Positions 1-9,799 are shown, numbered from the stretch's first letter. The stretch: DNA of 64,000 bases from Chloroflexota bacterium (GCA_023423795.1 JAFAEX010000136.1:1-64000); one strand, 5' to 3'. The notes: a model not told the origin generated them from the sequence alone. Numbers and translations are program-made.

Positions 1-1
1 C

Positions 2-1918
2 GACGCGGCTTCGAAGGTGGCCGTGGCGAACCCGGAGCCGCAGTTCCCGGCGCTGGTCGAGCGCGACCGCCCGGCGCGCGGCAACCGCTTCGCGCCGGAT
101 CGCACCCAGCCGAACGCCGCGCCCCGCCCGGCGCGTGAGCCAGCCTCGGCCGACGCCACCGCGCCGGTCGCCGTTGCCGCCGCGGTGGCCGCCGAACTCG
201 AGCGGGAAACGGACTCGGAACTTATTCCCGTCCGCATGCCGGCCCCGGCTGCCCGCCCGGCGGCCCGGCGGGCAAGCGCGTCCGCTGCCGTGCTGGAAGC
301 GCCGGTCACCGAGGCGGCCGAGCCGGAACGGGTCGCCGTTCGCCCGGCGCAGGCCGCACCGGCGCCGGAGGCCGAGGCGGAACCGGAGCCCGAATCGGAC
401 GACGAACCGGACCTGCTCATCACCATGCCGGCGCAACAGGCGCGCATGCCGCTCACCACAAAACCGGCGCCGTCGGCCGCCGCGGCCGCGGCGCAAGCCG
501 GGGCGCTGCTGCCGCTGCCGGACATCGGTCGCCTGTCGTACTACGACCACGTCGCGCCCGATGCCGACGAGCTGCGCCAGAAGGCGAAGCGGATCGAGGA
601 GACGCTGGCCAGCTTCCGGGTCGAGGCCCGGGTGCGCGAGGTCAACCCCGGACCGACCGTCACCCAGTTCGCGCTGGAGCCGGGGGTCGGCATCAAGGTC
701 CGGCGCATCACGGAGCTGCAGAACGACCTCGCGCTGGCGCTAGCCGCCCGGTCGCTCCGGATCGAGGCCCCGGTGCCCGGGGCAGCCCGGGTCGGGCTGG
801 AGATCCCGAACGACCACGTCACCACCGTCGGCCTGCGCGAAACGCTGGAGTCACCGGTCTTCACCCGCGGCAAAGCCAAATTGCCGATCCCGCTCGGGCA
901 GGACGTCAACGGCCGCTACGTCGTCGGCGACCTGACGAAGATGCCCCACCTGCTGATCGCCGGGGCAACCGGCGCCGGGAAGAGCGTCTGCCTCAACTGC
1001 ATCATCTCGACGTTCCTGCTGACGAGGACGCCGGACGACCTGAAGCTGATCATGATCGACCCCAAGATGGTCGAGTTGACCGGCTACAACGGCGTGCCCC
1101 ACCTGCTGGCCCCGGTCGTCACCGAGATGGACAAGGTCGTCGGCACGCTGCGGCAAACGCTGCGCGAGATGGAGCGGCGCTACGCCCTGTTCGCCCAGCT
1201 CGGGGTGCGCAACCTCGACGGCTACCGCGAAAAGGTCGCGGACGAACCCGGCGCGGAGCGCATCCCGTACCTCGTCGTCATCATCGACGAGTTGGCCGAC
1301 CTGATGATGACCGCGCCGGACGACGTCGAGGGGCTGCTGGTGCGGTTGTGCCAGATGGCGCGCGCCACCGGCATCCACCTGATCATCGCTACCCAGCGGC
1401 CGTCGGTGGACGTCGTCACCGGGCTGATCAAGGCCAACGTGCCGAGCCGGATCGCCTTCGCCGTCTCGTCGCTGGCCGACAGCCGGGTGGTGCTGGACAT
1501 GCCGGGCGCGGAGCGGTTGCTGGGCCGCGGCGACATGCTCTATCTGCCGGCCGACGCCGCCAAGCCGACGCGGGTGCAGGGCGCGTTCCTCGCCGACGCC
1601 GACGCCCAGTACATCGTCGAGCACTGGCATTCGGTCTCGCCGGTGCCGCAGTACGTGCAGGAGTGGCTGGAGCCGCCGGCGTCCGGCACGACGATGGTGG
1701 CGGGGGAGGGCGCCGAGGAAGGCGACGACCCCCTCTTCGACGACGCGCTGGCCCTCGTCCGCTCCCAGCGGACGGCCTCGGCCTCGATGCTCCAGCGGCG
1801 GTTGCGCGTCGGCTACAACCGCGCCGCCCGCCTGATCGAGCGGATGGAGGACGAGGGCTACATCGGCCCTGCCGACGGTGTGCGCGGCCGCCCGGTGCTC
1901 TTCCGCGACGACGATTGA
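2..1918 (+). CDS. ftsK: DNA translocase FtsK/SpoIIIE (5' end outside window)
   Basis: ATP-driven double-stranded DNA pump that moves chromosome ends through the division septum. The frame is open to the left window edge, so the N-terminal membrane part lies outside; a GTG at 17 is only an internal candidate. Numbered from that GTG, residues 1-170 are an Ala/Pro/Glu-rich linker. The alpha/beta motor follows, with Walker A GATGAGKS near residue 316 and Walker B LVVIIDELADLMM near 420. The last ~65 residues form the gamma winged helix (SMLQRRLRVGYNRAARLIERM), which in the family reads KOPS-type DNA signals. The family is usually 750-850 residues. Convergent with the next gene. Confidence 0.95.
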   Translation, partial: DAASKVAVANPEPQFPALVERDRPARGNRFAPDRTQPNAAPRPAREPASADATAPVAVAAAVAAELERETDSELIPVRMPAPAARPAARRASASAAVLEAPVTEAAEPERVAVRPAQAAPAPEAEAEPEPESDDEPDLLITMPAQQARMPLTTKPAPSAAAAAAQAGALLPLPDIGRLSYYDHVAPDADELRQKAKRIEETLASFRVEARVREVNPGPTVTQFALEPGVGIKVRRITELQNDLALALAARSLRIEAPVPGAARVGLEIPNDHVTTVGLRETLESPVFTRGKAKLPIPLGQDVNGRYVVGDLTKMPHLLIAGATGAGKSVCLNCIISTFLLTRTPDDLKLIMIDPKMVELTGYNGVPHLLAPVVTEMDKVVGTLRQTLREMERRYALFAQLGVRNLDGYREKVADEPGAERIPYLVVIIDELADLMMTAPDDVEGLLVRLCQMARATGIHLIIATQRPSVDVVTGLIKANVPSRIAFAVSSLADSRVVLDMPGAERLLGRGDMLYLPADAAKPTRVQGAFLADADAQYIVEHWHSVSPVPQYVQEWLEPPASGTTMVAGEGAEEGDDPLFDDALALVRSQRTASASMLQRRLRVGYNRAARLIERMEDEGYIGPADGVRGRPVLFRDDD

Positions 1919-1967
1919 CGGGCGCGGCGGGGCGCGAAAGTACTCCGTGGTCCCGTTTTCGGTTTGC

Positions 1968-2966
1968 CTACGGTGCTTCCGCGGAAAGCGAGTGCTCGTA
2001 GTCCTCCATGCGGTCGCGCAGCCGGGCAACCAGCCCGTTCATCCAGTCGGGATGGCCCGCATCCTCGTCGAGGTCGAGCGCCCGCACTATCGAGCCGTAG
2101 GTCAGCAGGTTCGCCCACCGCACGAAATGGGACAATGGGCCGGTTGCGTCGTACGCGCCGGCTGGGCCGGTGGCGGCGCACCCGTCCAGGAACGCGCCGA
2201 CGATGGGATCTTCCGCGCCCGTGCCGGCGGCGAACCGGTCGCGGAGGGCGAATGCAGCGTCGGCCAGCCGCCAGCCGCGGGCGCACGCGTCGAAGTCGAA
2301 TAGTTGGACGGACGAGCCCTGCCAAACCAGGTTGTCGGGTTCGAAATCGCCATGGATCAAGCCGAACGAACCCGGTTCCTCGGGGAGCGCGCCAAGTAGC
2401 GCGGCGACCCCGTCCAGTTCGGCCCGCACCGCATCCGGCCGGTCGTGCAGGAGCGGTCGCAACCGCTCCAGTTGGTCCCGCCAGGTGGGCCATTGCGCGG
2501 CGAGGTCGGGCGGGCAGGCGTCCAGCGCGGCGTGCAGCCGCCCCATCGCCTCGCCCCATGCCCGCGCCCGCGGCTGGTCGAATCCGTCGAGGTCGAGGAC
2601 GGTTCCGTTTAGGATGGGGAGGGCCAACGCGTGGAACGTGCCGAGACTGGTGGTGATGGTCTCGACGGCGCGGCCTTGCAGCGAGGGAAGCGGACTCGGA
2701 GTCGGCACGCCCCGATTGGCTAGCCAGGTCATCAGGGCCGCTTCGGCTGCCAACTCGCCTACGCCGCGCTCGGCGTCGTCGGCGAACCGGAGGACGTACT
2801 CGGCGTCGCCGTGGGAAAAGGCGTAGATGACGTTGGCGCTCGACCGGACGAACCCGAGTGACCCGGCGTCGTGCGGCCAGGCCGACACGATGCGTTCCGC
2901 GATCGGGCTGCTGCCGGCGTCGTCGATGGTGCGATCCACGCGAAGCATGGTGCTCAGGCGCATCAT
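1968..2966 (-). CDS. Aminoglycoside phosphotransferase-family kinase
   Basis: Predicted small-molecule kinase of the APH/choline kinase/homoserine kinase II fold, 332 residues. The catalytic loop LIHGDFEPDNLVW and the metal-binding segment LFDFDACARGW, followed by a DAAFAL helix, are the Brenner and DFD-like motifs of the family. The start ATG at 2966 was chosen because GGGGAG lies about 9 nt upstream; the open frame runs to 3155 but the extra N-terminus is basic and unlike the family. The substrate cannot be told from sequence; many environmental members are not antibiotic-resistance enzymes. Confidence 0.8.
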   Translation of the reverse strand: MMRLSTMLRVDRTIDDAGSSPIAERIVSAWPHDAGSLGFVRSSANVIYAFSHGDAEYVLRFADDAERGVGELAAEAALMTWLANRGVPTPSPLPSLQGRAVETITTSLGTFHALALPILNGTVLDLDGFDQPRARAWGEAMGRLHAALDACPPDLAAQWPTWRDQLERLRPLLHDRPDAVRAELDGVAALLGALPEEPGSFGLIHGDFEPDNLVWQGSSVQLFDFDACARGWRLADAAFALRDRFAAGTGAEDPIVGAFLDGCAATGPAGAYDATGPLSHFVRWANLLTYGSIVRALDLDEDAGHPDWMNGLVARLRDRMEDYEHSLSAEAP

Positions 2967-3066
2967 CGGCAGCGCTCCCCGGATCGGCGAACCGGCGAAC
3001 GAGCCGTTCGCCCGCCGAATGCTGCCATGGAAACGACCTGCCCGCGGAGGCCGGAGATGGATTGGC

Positions 3067-3100
3067 AAAAAAACCATCGCCCGGCGGACGCCGAATGCGC
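3067..3100 (-). terminator. Possible terminator after the zinc-ribbon gene
   Basis: On the minus strand a short GC-rich stem (GGC/GCC around a GTCC turn) is followed by a run of seven T (A7 at 3067-3073 on the plus strand), about 100 nt after the stop of the zinc-ribbon gene. The stem is weak, so this is a tentative intrinsic terminator. Confidence 0.35.
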
Positions 3101-3170
3101 GACGCCCGGCTCGTAACGGCCGGAACATAGTCTCAACCGCCGCGAACGAGACCACTCTCGCGCGGCAGGG

Positions 3171-3482
3171 TTATTCCGCGCCGGCGCCGGACAACGCGCG
3201 GGCCTGCCGCTGCCGCCCGAAACAGGCCGAGCAGTAGACCGGGTTGCCGTTGCGCGGTACGAACGGGACGGACGTCGTCGCACCGCACTCGGCGCAGACG
3301 ACCTCGGTCTGCGCCCGGTCCTGGATGCCGAGGCGGGCCTTGCGCTGGGCGCGGCAACCGGGACAGCGGACGGGCAGGTTGACCAGCCCTTTCTCGTGGA
3401 AGAAGCGTTGTTCCCCGGCGGTCCAGGTGAAGGGGTGGGAACAGTCCCGGCACGTCAACGTGCGATCGACGAACTCCTCCAT
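3171..3482 (-). CDS. Zinc-ribbon protein with CxxC-x17-CxxC motif
   Basis: Small protein of 103 residues with three cysteine clusters. The first pair (LTCRDCSHPFTW near residue 10) starts a zinc-binding segment with an FHEKGL element and continues to CPGC near residue 40. The C-terminal half holds CAEC, exactly 17 residues, then CSAC, which is the defining spacing of the CxxC-x17-CxxC domain common in Chloroflexota and other environmental bacteria. Function is unknown; nucleic-acid or protein binding through zinc is a family-level guess. It is a single gene between the kinase-like gene and recR. Confidence 0.8.
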   Translation of the reverse strand: MEEFVDRTLTCRDCSHPFTWTAGEQRFFHEKGLVNLPVRCPGCRAQRKARLGIQDRAQTEVVCAECGATTSVPFVPRNGNPVYCSACFGRQRQARALSGAGAE

Positions 3483-3776
3483 CCGAGTTCCTCGTCCCGC
3501 GAACGGAGCCGGACATGGCGGTATCCGCGGCGCACGTCGCCGCGGCGGGGTGGTGTCCCCGACATTGTCCGATCACGTTGCGTACCGGCAGGGTAATGCT
3601 GCTAGCGGCATAGCGCAATAGTTCGGCAGCGGCACCGCCGGTTTTCGCATGGAGAAGCGGATTTCCATCGCCCGGGACGGCGGTTTTCGCTCGGTGAAGA
3701 GCCCCTGACATGGTAGAATTGGTCATTCGCCAGGGTCCCGGCCGCGCGCCCGGACCCCGCCCCGGAGCCTTCCAGC

Positions 3777-4394
3777 ATGACCGCATCCCCCCCCGGGTCG
3801 GGCGCCACCGCGCAGCCGGTGGCGCGCCTGATCGACGAGTTCGCCAAACTGCCCGGGATCGGTCCCAAGACCGCCTCCCGCCTCGCCTACTTCCTGTTGC
3901 GCGCTTCCCGCGAGGACGCCACCGGGCTGGCCGAAGCCATCCTCGAAGTCAAGGAGCGCATCCGGCTCTGCTCGGTCTGCTTCAACACGACCGAATCGGA
4001 CCCCTGCGCGATCTGCGCCGACCCCCGCCGCGACAAGGCGATCTGCGTGGTCGAGGAACCGCTCGACGTCGTCGCGCTGGAGCGCACCGGCCAGTTCAAG
4101 GGCCGCTACCACGTGCTCCACGGCGCGCTGTCGCCGGTGGAGGGCATCGGGCCGGACAAGCTGAAGGTGCAGGAGCTGCTGGCGCGGGTCCGCACCGAGG
4201 ACCCGGACGAGGTGATCGTCGCCACCAACCTCGATCTGCCGGGGGAGGCGACCGCGACCTACCTTCACCGGCTGCTGGTGCCGATGGGCGTCAACGTCAC
4301 CCGCCCGGCCTCCGGGCTGCCGGTTGGCGGCGACCTGGAGTACGCCGACGAAGCGACGCTGGGGCGGGCGCTGGCCGGGCGGCGGGCGATCTGA
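3777..4394 (+). CDS. recR: Recombination protein RecR
   Basis: RecFOR-pathway mediator that helps load RecA on SSB-coated gaps; forms a ring clamp with RecO. The 205-residue protein has the helix-hairpin-helix (FAKLPGIGPKTASRLAYFLL, about residues 21-40), the zinc finger CSVCFNTTESDPCAIC (about 66-81) and a Toprim domain (AICVVEEPLDVVALE, then DEVIVATN and GEATATYL). The usual dnaX-ybaB neighbours are absent. A TAGAAT -10 candidate sits at 3714-3719, about 60 nt before the ATG. recF lies 25 kb downstream in the same window. Confidence 0.97.
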   Translation: MTASPPGSGATAQPVARLIDEFAKLPGIGPKTASRLAYFLLRASREDATGLAEAILEVKERIRLCSVCFNTTESDPCAICADPRRDKAICVVEEPLDVVALERTGQFKGRYHVLHGALSPVEGIGPDKLKVQELLARVRTEDPDEVIVATNLDLPGEATATYLHRLLVPMGVNVTRPASGLPVGGDLEYADEATLGRALAGRRAI

Positions 4395-4440
4395 CCCTGT
4401 ACGGACACAACGATTCGACAACAGTACCGAGACCATTCCG

Positions 4441-4449
4441 TGATACACT
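4441..4449 (+). promoter_or_regulatory. Extended -10 promoter of the GNAT gene (leaderless)
   Basis: TGATACACT is an extended -10 (TG-n-TACACT). The ATG at 4458 lies 8 nt after it, where transcription should start, so the mRNA is predicted to be leaderless. No clear -35 and no Shine-Dalgarno sequence are visible. Confidence 0.5.
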
Positions 4450-4457
4450 CCACCCGA

Positions 4458-5600
4458 ATGATTGAGCACGGCGGTCGCTTCGACGAGTTGAACGCACCGA
4501 CCCGAGTTGCCTCGCAGCGGCGAGACACCGCCGATTCCCCGCGCAACCCGGCTCCCGCGGTCTTCCCCCTGCCGAACGGCGGCACGCGGCCGGATTCCCT
4601 GCCGGTCACCGTCCGGTACATCCGGTTGGGCGACGTTCCCCGCTTGCGCCGCCTCGATCCGTTGCACATCCTCGACCGGCCGGAATCGACCGTGCAGGGC
4701 TGGCGTCCGCTGCGCGGAGCGCTCGCCTCGGCGACCCCCGGCGGGCGCGATCGCCGCCCCGCCTTCGTGGTCGAGGCCGGCGATCGCCTGGTCGGCTATG
4801 CCCGGTTCCAGACCACCGCGCCGGACGGACGCTGGACCCTCGTCGCGCTCGGCGCGGCGATGGGCGTTTACGACGCCGAGCCGGTCTGGGAAGCGCTGCT
4901 TTCGACCGCCGTGCGGCAGGCGGGGCTGCGCGGCGTCCGCTCCCTGTTCGCCCGCATCCCGTGGGGCGTCGGCGCGTCGCCGCTGATGTCCCGCCTCGGC
5001 TGGCAGCCCTACGCCACCGAAACCCTGTTCCTGGCCCACGACGTGCGCGGCGCGTGGCGGGACGCGATGCGCCCACGGCCGATGAAGGTGAGCGACACCT
5101 GGTCCGTCCACCAACTCTACGCGGCGGCCGTGCCGACCGCCGTCCAGCAGGCGGAAGCGTTCACCAGCCGCCGCTGGGAAAGCGCGGCCCGCGGCGCGAA
5201 GGGCCGTTCGGCCGGGCTCCTGTTCGAGGACGGCCCGCATCTGGTCGGTTTCGCCCGCGTCACGACCGGGCCGGGTGGGCGGGCGCTGGACGTGCTCGTC
5301 CACCCGGAACGGCGCGAGGTGGCGGGACGTATGCTCGACGGCGCGCTGGCGGCCCTCGCGCCCGGCGGCGGGCGGATCTGGGCGACGCTTCGCGGCTATC
5401 AGGACGAACTTGCCAGCCCGTTGCAGGACCGGGGATTCCAGCCGGTCTTCGAGCAGGAACTGTTCGTGCGTTACACCACGGCACGGGTGCGGCAGCCCGC
5501 CCCCGAGCCCGCTCCCTTCGCGCTGGACGTGCGCGAACGGGCGGCCCGGCAGGTGCCGTCGTTCCTGGCCGGCGCGCCGGACGACCGGACCGCGCCATGA
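4458..5600 (+). CDS. Tandem GNAT-like acetyltransferase protein
   Basis: About 380 residues. It appears to contain two acetyltransferase-like folds in a row. The first spans roughly residues 45-200 and has the strand GYARFQTT. The second spans roughly 210-350 and has [10 protein letters not shown] followed by [21 protein letters not shown], which resembles the acetyl-CoA-binding V-hP-x-R/G-x-G/A segment, though in degenerate form. Substrate is unknown. ATG 4458 is preferred over GTG 4440 because the extended -10 at 4441-4449 would overlap the earlier start. Its stop overlaps a downstream ATG (ATGA at 5597-5600), so it is probably co-transcribed with the R3H ATPase gene. Confidence 0.65.
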   Translation: MIEHGGRFDELNAPTRVASQRRDTADSPRNPAPAVFPLPNGGTRPDSLPVTVRYIRLGDVPRLRRLDPLHILDRPESTVQGWRPLRGALASATPGGRDRRPAFVVEAGDRLVGYARFQTTAPDGRWTLVALGAAMGVYDAEPVWEALLSTAVRQAGLRGVRSLFARIPWGVGASPLMSRLGWQPYATETLFLAHDVRGAWRDAMRPRPMKVSDTWSVHQLYAAAVPTAVQQAEAFTSRRWESAARGAKGRSAGLLFEDGPHLVGFARVTTGPGGRALDVLVHPERREVAGRMLDGALAALAPGGGRIWATLRGYQDELASPLQDRGFQPVFEQELFVRYTTARVRQPAPEPAPFALDVRERAARQVPSFLAGAPDDRTAP

Positions 5601-5701
5601 GCGAAGGAGGGCCCACTGACGGGCAGGAACCCGACCGCGCTCCCGCCGGAACGTTTCCGGGGGAGGGGCGGATCGCGAGACATTTCGGGGAGGACCGACG
5701 G

Positions 5702-7528
5702 TTGAGCAGCATGCCGCAGGAACGACCTCCAGTCTACGACCGGCGAGACTACGAACTGGAGATCACCGACAACCTGGAGGATTTGCTGGCAGTACTCCCC
5801 CCGCACGTACTCCAGGGCATCGCCGACCTTTCCGCCGCGGGCGAAACCGGCCTGGTCGAGATCGTCCTCGATCTCGGCCGGCTGCCGGAGGCGCGCCTGC
5901 AGGACGGCGAGGTCATGCTTTCCGACCGCGAAATCACGCGGGAGGACCTCGCCTGGGTCGCCGACCGCATCGGCGCATTCGGCGACGACAACCGCGCTGG
6001 CATCGAGCGCACGCTGCACCGCATCTCGGCCATCCGCAACCGGTCCGGCGAAATCGTCGGGCTCACCTGCCGGATCGGCCGCGCGGTGTACGGCACCATC
6101 GCCATCCTGCGGGACCTGATCGAGTCGGGCGAGAGCGTGCTCCTGCTCGGCCGGCCGGGCGTGGGCAAGACGACGATGCTGCGCGAAACGGCCCGCGTGC
6201 TGGCCGACGAACTGCGCAAGCGGGTGATCGTCGTCGATACCTCCAACGAGATCGCGGGCGACGGGGACATCCCGCACCCGGCGATCGGCCGCGCCCGGCG
6301 GATGCAGGTGCCGACGCCGACCGCCCAGCACGGGGTGATGATCGAGGCGGTCGAGAACCACATGCCGGAGGTCGTCGTCATCGACGAGATCGGCACCGAA
6401 CTGGAAGCCCTCGCCGCGCGCACCATCGCCGAGCGTGGCGTCCAGCTCATCGGCACCGCCCACGGCAACAGCCTCGAAAACCTGATGATGAACCCGACGC
6501 TGTCGGACCTCATCGGCGGCATCCAGTCGGTCACGCTCTCCGACGAGGAAGCGCGGCGGCGGGGCACCCAGAAGTCGATCCTCGAGCGCAAGGCGCCGCC
6601 GACCTTCGGAGTGATGGTCGAATTGATCAGCCGCGACGAGGTCGCCGTCCACACCGACGTCGCCGCGACGGTGGATGCGATCCTGCGCGGGCAAACCCCG
6701 CGCACCGAGGTCCGCCACCGCAACGCCGACGGGCAGATCGCCATCTCGGCGCTCAACCCGCGGCTCGATCCACGGCCGGGCAACGGCGGTCCGCGCCGGG
6801 ACGAACCCCGGCGCGGCGTGGTGGACATCGCCTCGCGGCAGGCGGCGCGCGCCGCCGGGCGGCCGGAGCCCATCCGGTCCGAACCGCTCCCGTCGCCCCA
6901 GGCGGAGCCGGACGAGCGCTTCATCGCGGATTTTCCTGAACCGGCGCCCGGCTTGCCGCGCGGCCGGGGCACCGAGGGCAAGCCGCTTCGGGTGTACCCC
7001 TTCGGCGTCAGCCGGAACCGCCTCGAAGAAGCCATCGGGCAACTCGGCGTGCCGGCGACCGTCGTCCGCGACGGGCGCGACGCCGACCTGGTGATGACGC
7101 TCAAGAACTACTACCGGCGCAAGCCGCAGCCGATCCGCGAGGCGGAAGTGCGGGGAACGCCGGTCTACGTCCTGCGCGCCAACACCGGCGTCCAGATGGA
7201 GAACGTGCTGACGGGGCTCTTCCCGCGGGCGGCGCAACGCGCCGGCGTCGGGGCACGCGGCGCGGTCGCCGAAGTCGTGGAAAGCGACGAGGACCGCGAA
7301 GCGCGGCGGGCCCGGCGCGGCGACGACGCGGTGCTGGCGGCCCTTTCGGAAGCGGAAGACGCCATCGGCAGCGTGCTCGGCGGCGGCCCGGCGATCGCGC
7401 TTGCCCCGCAGGACCCGCACATCCGGCGGCTCCAGCACGAACTGGCCGAGCGGTACAACGTCGCCTCGCGCAGCCGGGGCCGGGAGCCGCACCGCCGGGT
7501 CGAGTTGTACCGGGACGGGGTGCGCTAG
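5702..7528 (+). CDS. SpoIIIAA-like AAA ATPase with R3H domain (Ycf45 family)
   Basis: P-loop ATPase of the family that includes sporulation protein SpoIIIAA and cyanobacterial/plastid Ycf45. Walker A is [13 protein letters not shown]. The family signature [23 protein letters not shown] follows, then Walker [15 protein letters not shown] low-complexity linker leads to a C-terminal R3H single-strand nucleic-acid-binding motif ending [22 protein letters not shown]. Length is about 608 residues. The start TTG 5702 has GGGGAGG 8 nt upstream. An alternative ATG at 5597 overlaps the previous stop but lacks a Shine-Dalgarno sequence and would add a non-conserved stretch. Tight linkage to tmk suggests nucleic-acid metabolism, but the function is not established. 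Confidence 0.85.
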   Translation: MSSMPQERPPVYDRRDYELEITDNLEDLLAVLPPHVLQGIADLSAAGETGLVEIVLDLGRLPEARLQDGEVMLSDREITREDLAWVADRIGAFGDDNRAGIERTLHRISAIRNRSGEIVGLTCRIGRAVYGTIAILRDLIESGESVLLLGRPGVGKTTMLRETARVLADELRKRVIVVDTSNEIAGDGDIPHPAIGRARRMQVPTPTAQHGVMIEAVENHMPEVVVIDEIGTELEALAARTIAERGVQLIGTAHGNSLENLMMNPTLSDLIGGIQSVTLSDEEARRRGTQKSILERKAPPTFGVMVELISRDEVAVHTDVAATVDAILRGQTPRTEVRHRNADGQIAISALNPRLDPRPGNGGPRRDEPRRGVVDIASRQAARAAGRPEPIRSEPLPSPQAEPDERFIADFPEPAPGLPRGRGTEGKPLRVYPFGVSRNRLEEAIGQLGVPATVVRDGRDADLVMTLKNYYRRKPQPIREAEVRGTPVYVLRANTGVQMENVLTGLFPRAAQRAGVGARGAVAEVVESDEDREARRARRGDDAVLAALSEAEDAIGSVLGGGPAIALAPQDPHIRRLQHELAERYNVASRSRGREPHRRVELYRDGVR

Positions 7529-7533
7529 GAGGC

Positions 7534-8208
7534 ATGACCGGCGCATTCATCGTCCTCGAAGGTCCGGAGGGAGCGGGCAAGAGCACCGTGGCCCGCTCCC
7601 TCGTCGCCCGCCTGCGCGAGCAGGGCCGGGAGGTCGTCGCGACGCGCGAACCGGGCGGAACCGAGATCGGCGAGCGCATCCGCGGCCTGATCCTGGCCAC
7701 GGATGCGCATGCTATGCTCCCCGCGACCGAGGCGCTTCTGTACGCGGCGGCGCGCGCGCAGCACGTCGGCGAACTCATTCGCCCGGCGCTGGAGCGCGGC
7801 GCGGTCGTGGTGTGCGACCGCTTCGTCGATTCGTCGCTGGCCTACCAGGCGGGCGGGCGAGGACTGCCGCTGGCAGAGGTGCAGGCGATCCAGCGGTTAG
7901 CGCTCGACGGGCTCGAGCCGGATGTGCGCATCCTGCTCGACCTGCCGGTCGGGGAGGGGCTCGCCCGGCGGTTCGGTTCCGACGAAGCACCGAACCGGCT
8001 CGACCTGGCCGACGTACCCTTTCACGAACGGGTGCGCGCGGCCTACCATGACCTCGTCCGGGCCAGCCCCGGGGCGTGGGTCGCGATCGACGCCCGGCAG
8101 TCTCCGTCGGCGGTCGCCGAAGCGGCCTGGCAGGCGGTGGAACGCGCACTCGCGGCGCCACGCGGCCGTGTGCCGATCGAGCGGGAGCAGGACGGACACC
8201 CCGGATGA
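7534..8208 (+). CDS. tmk: Thymidylate kinase
   Basis: Phosphorylates dTMP to dTDP in the cytoplasm, the last dedicated step towards dTTP. The 224-residue protein shows the P-loop GPEGAGKST (residues 10-18), the TREPGGT motif, the DRF dTMP-binding segment VVCDRFVDSSLAYQAG and an arginine-containing LID region. It starts 5 nt after the R3H ATPase stop and its own stop overlaps the start of the PII-like gene (ATGA), so the three are likely one transcript. The tmk then PII-like order matches B. subtilis tmk-yaaQ. Confidence 0.96.
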   Translation: MTGAFIVLEGPEGAGKSTVARSLVARLREQGREVVATREPGGTEIGERIRGLILATDAHAMLPATEALLYAAARAQHVGELIRPALERGAVVVCDRFVDSSLAYQAGGRGLPLAEVQAIQRLALDGLEPDVRILLDLPVGEGLARRFGSDEAPNRLDLADVPFHERVRAAYHDLVRASPGAWVAIDARQSPSAVAEAAWQAVERALAAPRGRVPIEREQDGHPG

Positions 8209-8537
8209 AACTCGTCATCGCCGTAATCCAGGAGCGCGATGCTGACGCCCTCGGCCGCGCGCTGCAGGAGCGGGGCTTCTTCTTCACCCAGATCGACAGC
8301 TCCGGCGGGTTCCTCCGCGAGAGCAACGTCACCCTGATGATCGGCGTCCAGTCCGATGTGGTGCCCGATGTCCTGCGGGTGCTGCGCGATTTCAGCCACG
8401 CGCGGGTCCGCTACGTCAACCCGTTGATGCCCATCGTCGAACCGGCCGAGTTCCACGTCGCGTCGCCGGTCGAGGTCGCCATCGGCGGCGCGACCGTGTT
8501 CGTCCTGGCGGTCGAGCGCTACGAGCGGATCGCCTGA
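8205..8537 (+). CDS. PII-like protein, cyclic-di-AMP receptor family (DarA/PstA)
   Basis: 110-residue protein of the YaaQ/PstA/DarA family, trimeric PII-like proteins known in Firmicutes to bind cyclic di-AMP. The sequence MKLVIAVIQERDADAL, the T/B-loop segment FFFTQIDSSGGFLRESN with GVQSDVV, and the C-terminal strand GGATVFVLAVERYERI fit the family at its usual length. The start overlaps the tmk stop, as expected for coupled translation and as in Firmicutes gene order. Ligand binding is family knowledge; no cyclase is visible in this window. Confidence 0.88.
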   Translation: MKLVIAVIQERDADALGRALQERGFFFTQIDSSGGFLRESNVTLMIGVQSDVVPDVLRVLRDFSHARVRYVNPLMPIVEPAEFHVASPVEVAIGGATVFVLAVERYERIA

Positions 8538-8587
8538 TGCCGCGGACGGGAACCGCGCGCCGGGTCGCGGCAGGAGGGCGGTAGTCG

Positions 8588-9502
8588 ATGTTCGAGTTGG
8601 CCGCGCGAGCGGCGCAGGTGTTGGCCGCCATTGGCGGCGCCTACCTGATCGCGCTGTGGTTCGTCCTCATCGTCTGGACCTACCGCGACATCGAGTCGCG
8701 CTCCAGCAACGTCTTCACCCAGATCTTCTCGACGCTGCTGGTGGTGCTGTTCTTCATCCCCGGCGTGCTGCTGTACCTGCTGCTGAGGCCGAAGCAGACG
8801 CTCGACGAGGCATTCCAGCGCTCGCTTGAAGAGGAGTACCTGCTCCAGGACTTGGAAGACCTCCGGCTCTGCCCCGGCTGTCACCGGGCGGTCGAAGCCG
8901 ATTACGTGCTCTGCCCTCAGTGCCAGACCCAATTGCGCGAACCCTGTGGCGGCTGCGGACGGTTGGTTGACGTGAAGTGGCCGGTCTGCCCGTACTGCGC
9001 GCTGCCGCAAAAGGAGCGCGGCGACACCGCGCCGAAGGTTGCGCCGCCGCCCGCCCGGTTCATCGCCCCAACGGTCCGCAAGCGGCGGGAACGGCCGGAG
9101 CAGGTCGCTGCCGAGAGCGCCACCGCGCCGCTTCCGGTCGGTGCGACCACGGCCGCCGCGCCCGCGCCTGCGGATGGGGCGGCTCAACCCGCCGTGCGCG
9201 CGTTCGATCGCTTCCGCCCGGCCCAGCCGTCGCCGGTCGCGCCCGCGGGCAACGACCGCGACCGGTTCGCCGCGCGCAGCAGCGTGGGCGACGAATTGCT
9301 GCGCTCGCTGGAGCAGCGGGAATCCGCGCCGCCGATCGGCCCGTTGGCGGCCGCGCCGACCGCGTCCCCGGCCTCCGCGCCGCCGGTTCCGGCTGCCGCT
9401 GGCCAGCCAGCTCCCGCCCGCCCTGCGGCCAACGCGGCCGGACCGGTCTCCGCGCCAACGTCGGCGGTATCGCCGACCGGTCCGGGTAGCCCGCTCGGGT
9501 AA
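8588..9502 (+). CDS. Membrane protein with double zinc ribbon and Ala/Pro-rich tail
   Basis: 304 residues. Two hydrophobic helices lie in the first 65 residues (IGGAYLIALWFVLIVW and TLLVVLFFIPGVLLYLLL). Four CxxC pairs follow (CPGC, CPQC, CGGC, CPYC; about residues 98-140), which make two zinc ribbons. The C-terminal half is low-complexity Ala/Pro. Such membrane-anchored double zinc ribbons are frequent in Chloroflexota and have no assigned function. A short gap from the PII-like gene suggests it may belong to the same transcript. Confidence 0.75.
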   Translation: MFELAARAAQVLAAIGGAYLIALWFVLIVWTYRDIESRSSNVFTQIFSTLLVVLFFIPGVLLYLLLRPKQTLDEAFQRSLEEEYLLQDLEDLRLCPGCHRAVEADYVLCPQCQTQLREPCGGCGRLVDVKWPVCPYCALPQKERGDTAPKVAPPPARFIAPTVRKRRERPEQVAAESATAPLPVGATTAAAPAPADGAAQPAVRAFDRFRPAQPSPVAPAGNDRDRFAARSSVGDELLRSLEQRESAPPIGPLAAAPTASPASAPPVPAAAGQPAPARPAANAAGPVSAPTSAVSPTGPGSPLG

Positions 9503-9560
9503 CCGCGGCGAGGGTTGCATTGCGGCCGGTCCCGGCGCTACACTTGGTGCCGGTCAATGA

Positions 9561-9635
9561 TCCCCGATAGCTCAACGGTAGAGCGCCCGGCTGTTAACCG
9601 GTAGGTTCTAGGTTCGAATCCTAGTCGGGGAGCCA
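9561..9635 (+). tRNA. tRNA-Asn (GTT)
   Basis: Full cloverleaf. The acceptor TCCCCGA pairs with TCGGGGA, the D arm is GCTC/GAGC, the anticodon loop CTGTTAA gives GTT, the T arm is CTAGG-TTCGAAT-CCTAG, the discriminator is G and CCA is encoded. The outermost anticodon-stem pair (27-43) is a C-T mismatch. Confidence 0.95.
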
Positions 9636-9641
9636 GCATGA

Positions 9642-9671
9642 AACGCGGCGGGCGGCAACGCCCGCCGCGTT
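9642..9671 (+). terminator. Terminator after tRNA-Asn
   Basis: Perfect 13-bp stem (AACGCGGCGGGCG and its complement) closed by a GCAA tetraloop, followed by CGTTTG, 6 nt after the CCA end of the tRNA. It fits an intrinsic terminator with a short T tract. Confidence 0.75.
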
Positions 9672-9799
9672 CGTTTGTGCCCAGTCCTGCTGCGCCGCGG
9701 TCCGGTGGGCCGATCGTGCCGTCCAGGCCGGGTTCGGCCTGTCCCGTGCCCTGTGCGGGCTCACTCCTCCGGCAGGAGATCCGGGTTGAACACGACCTC

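Noticed and set aside
5597..5701. Upstream ATG start for the R3H ATPase overlapping the GNAT stop
   Set aside because: No Shine-Dalgarno and a non-conserved N-terminus; TTG 5702 has GGGGAGG at 8 nt. Kept only as an alternative.
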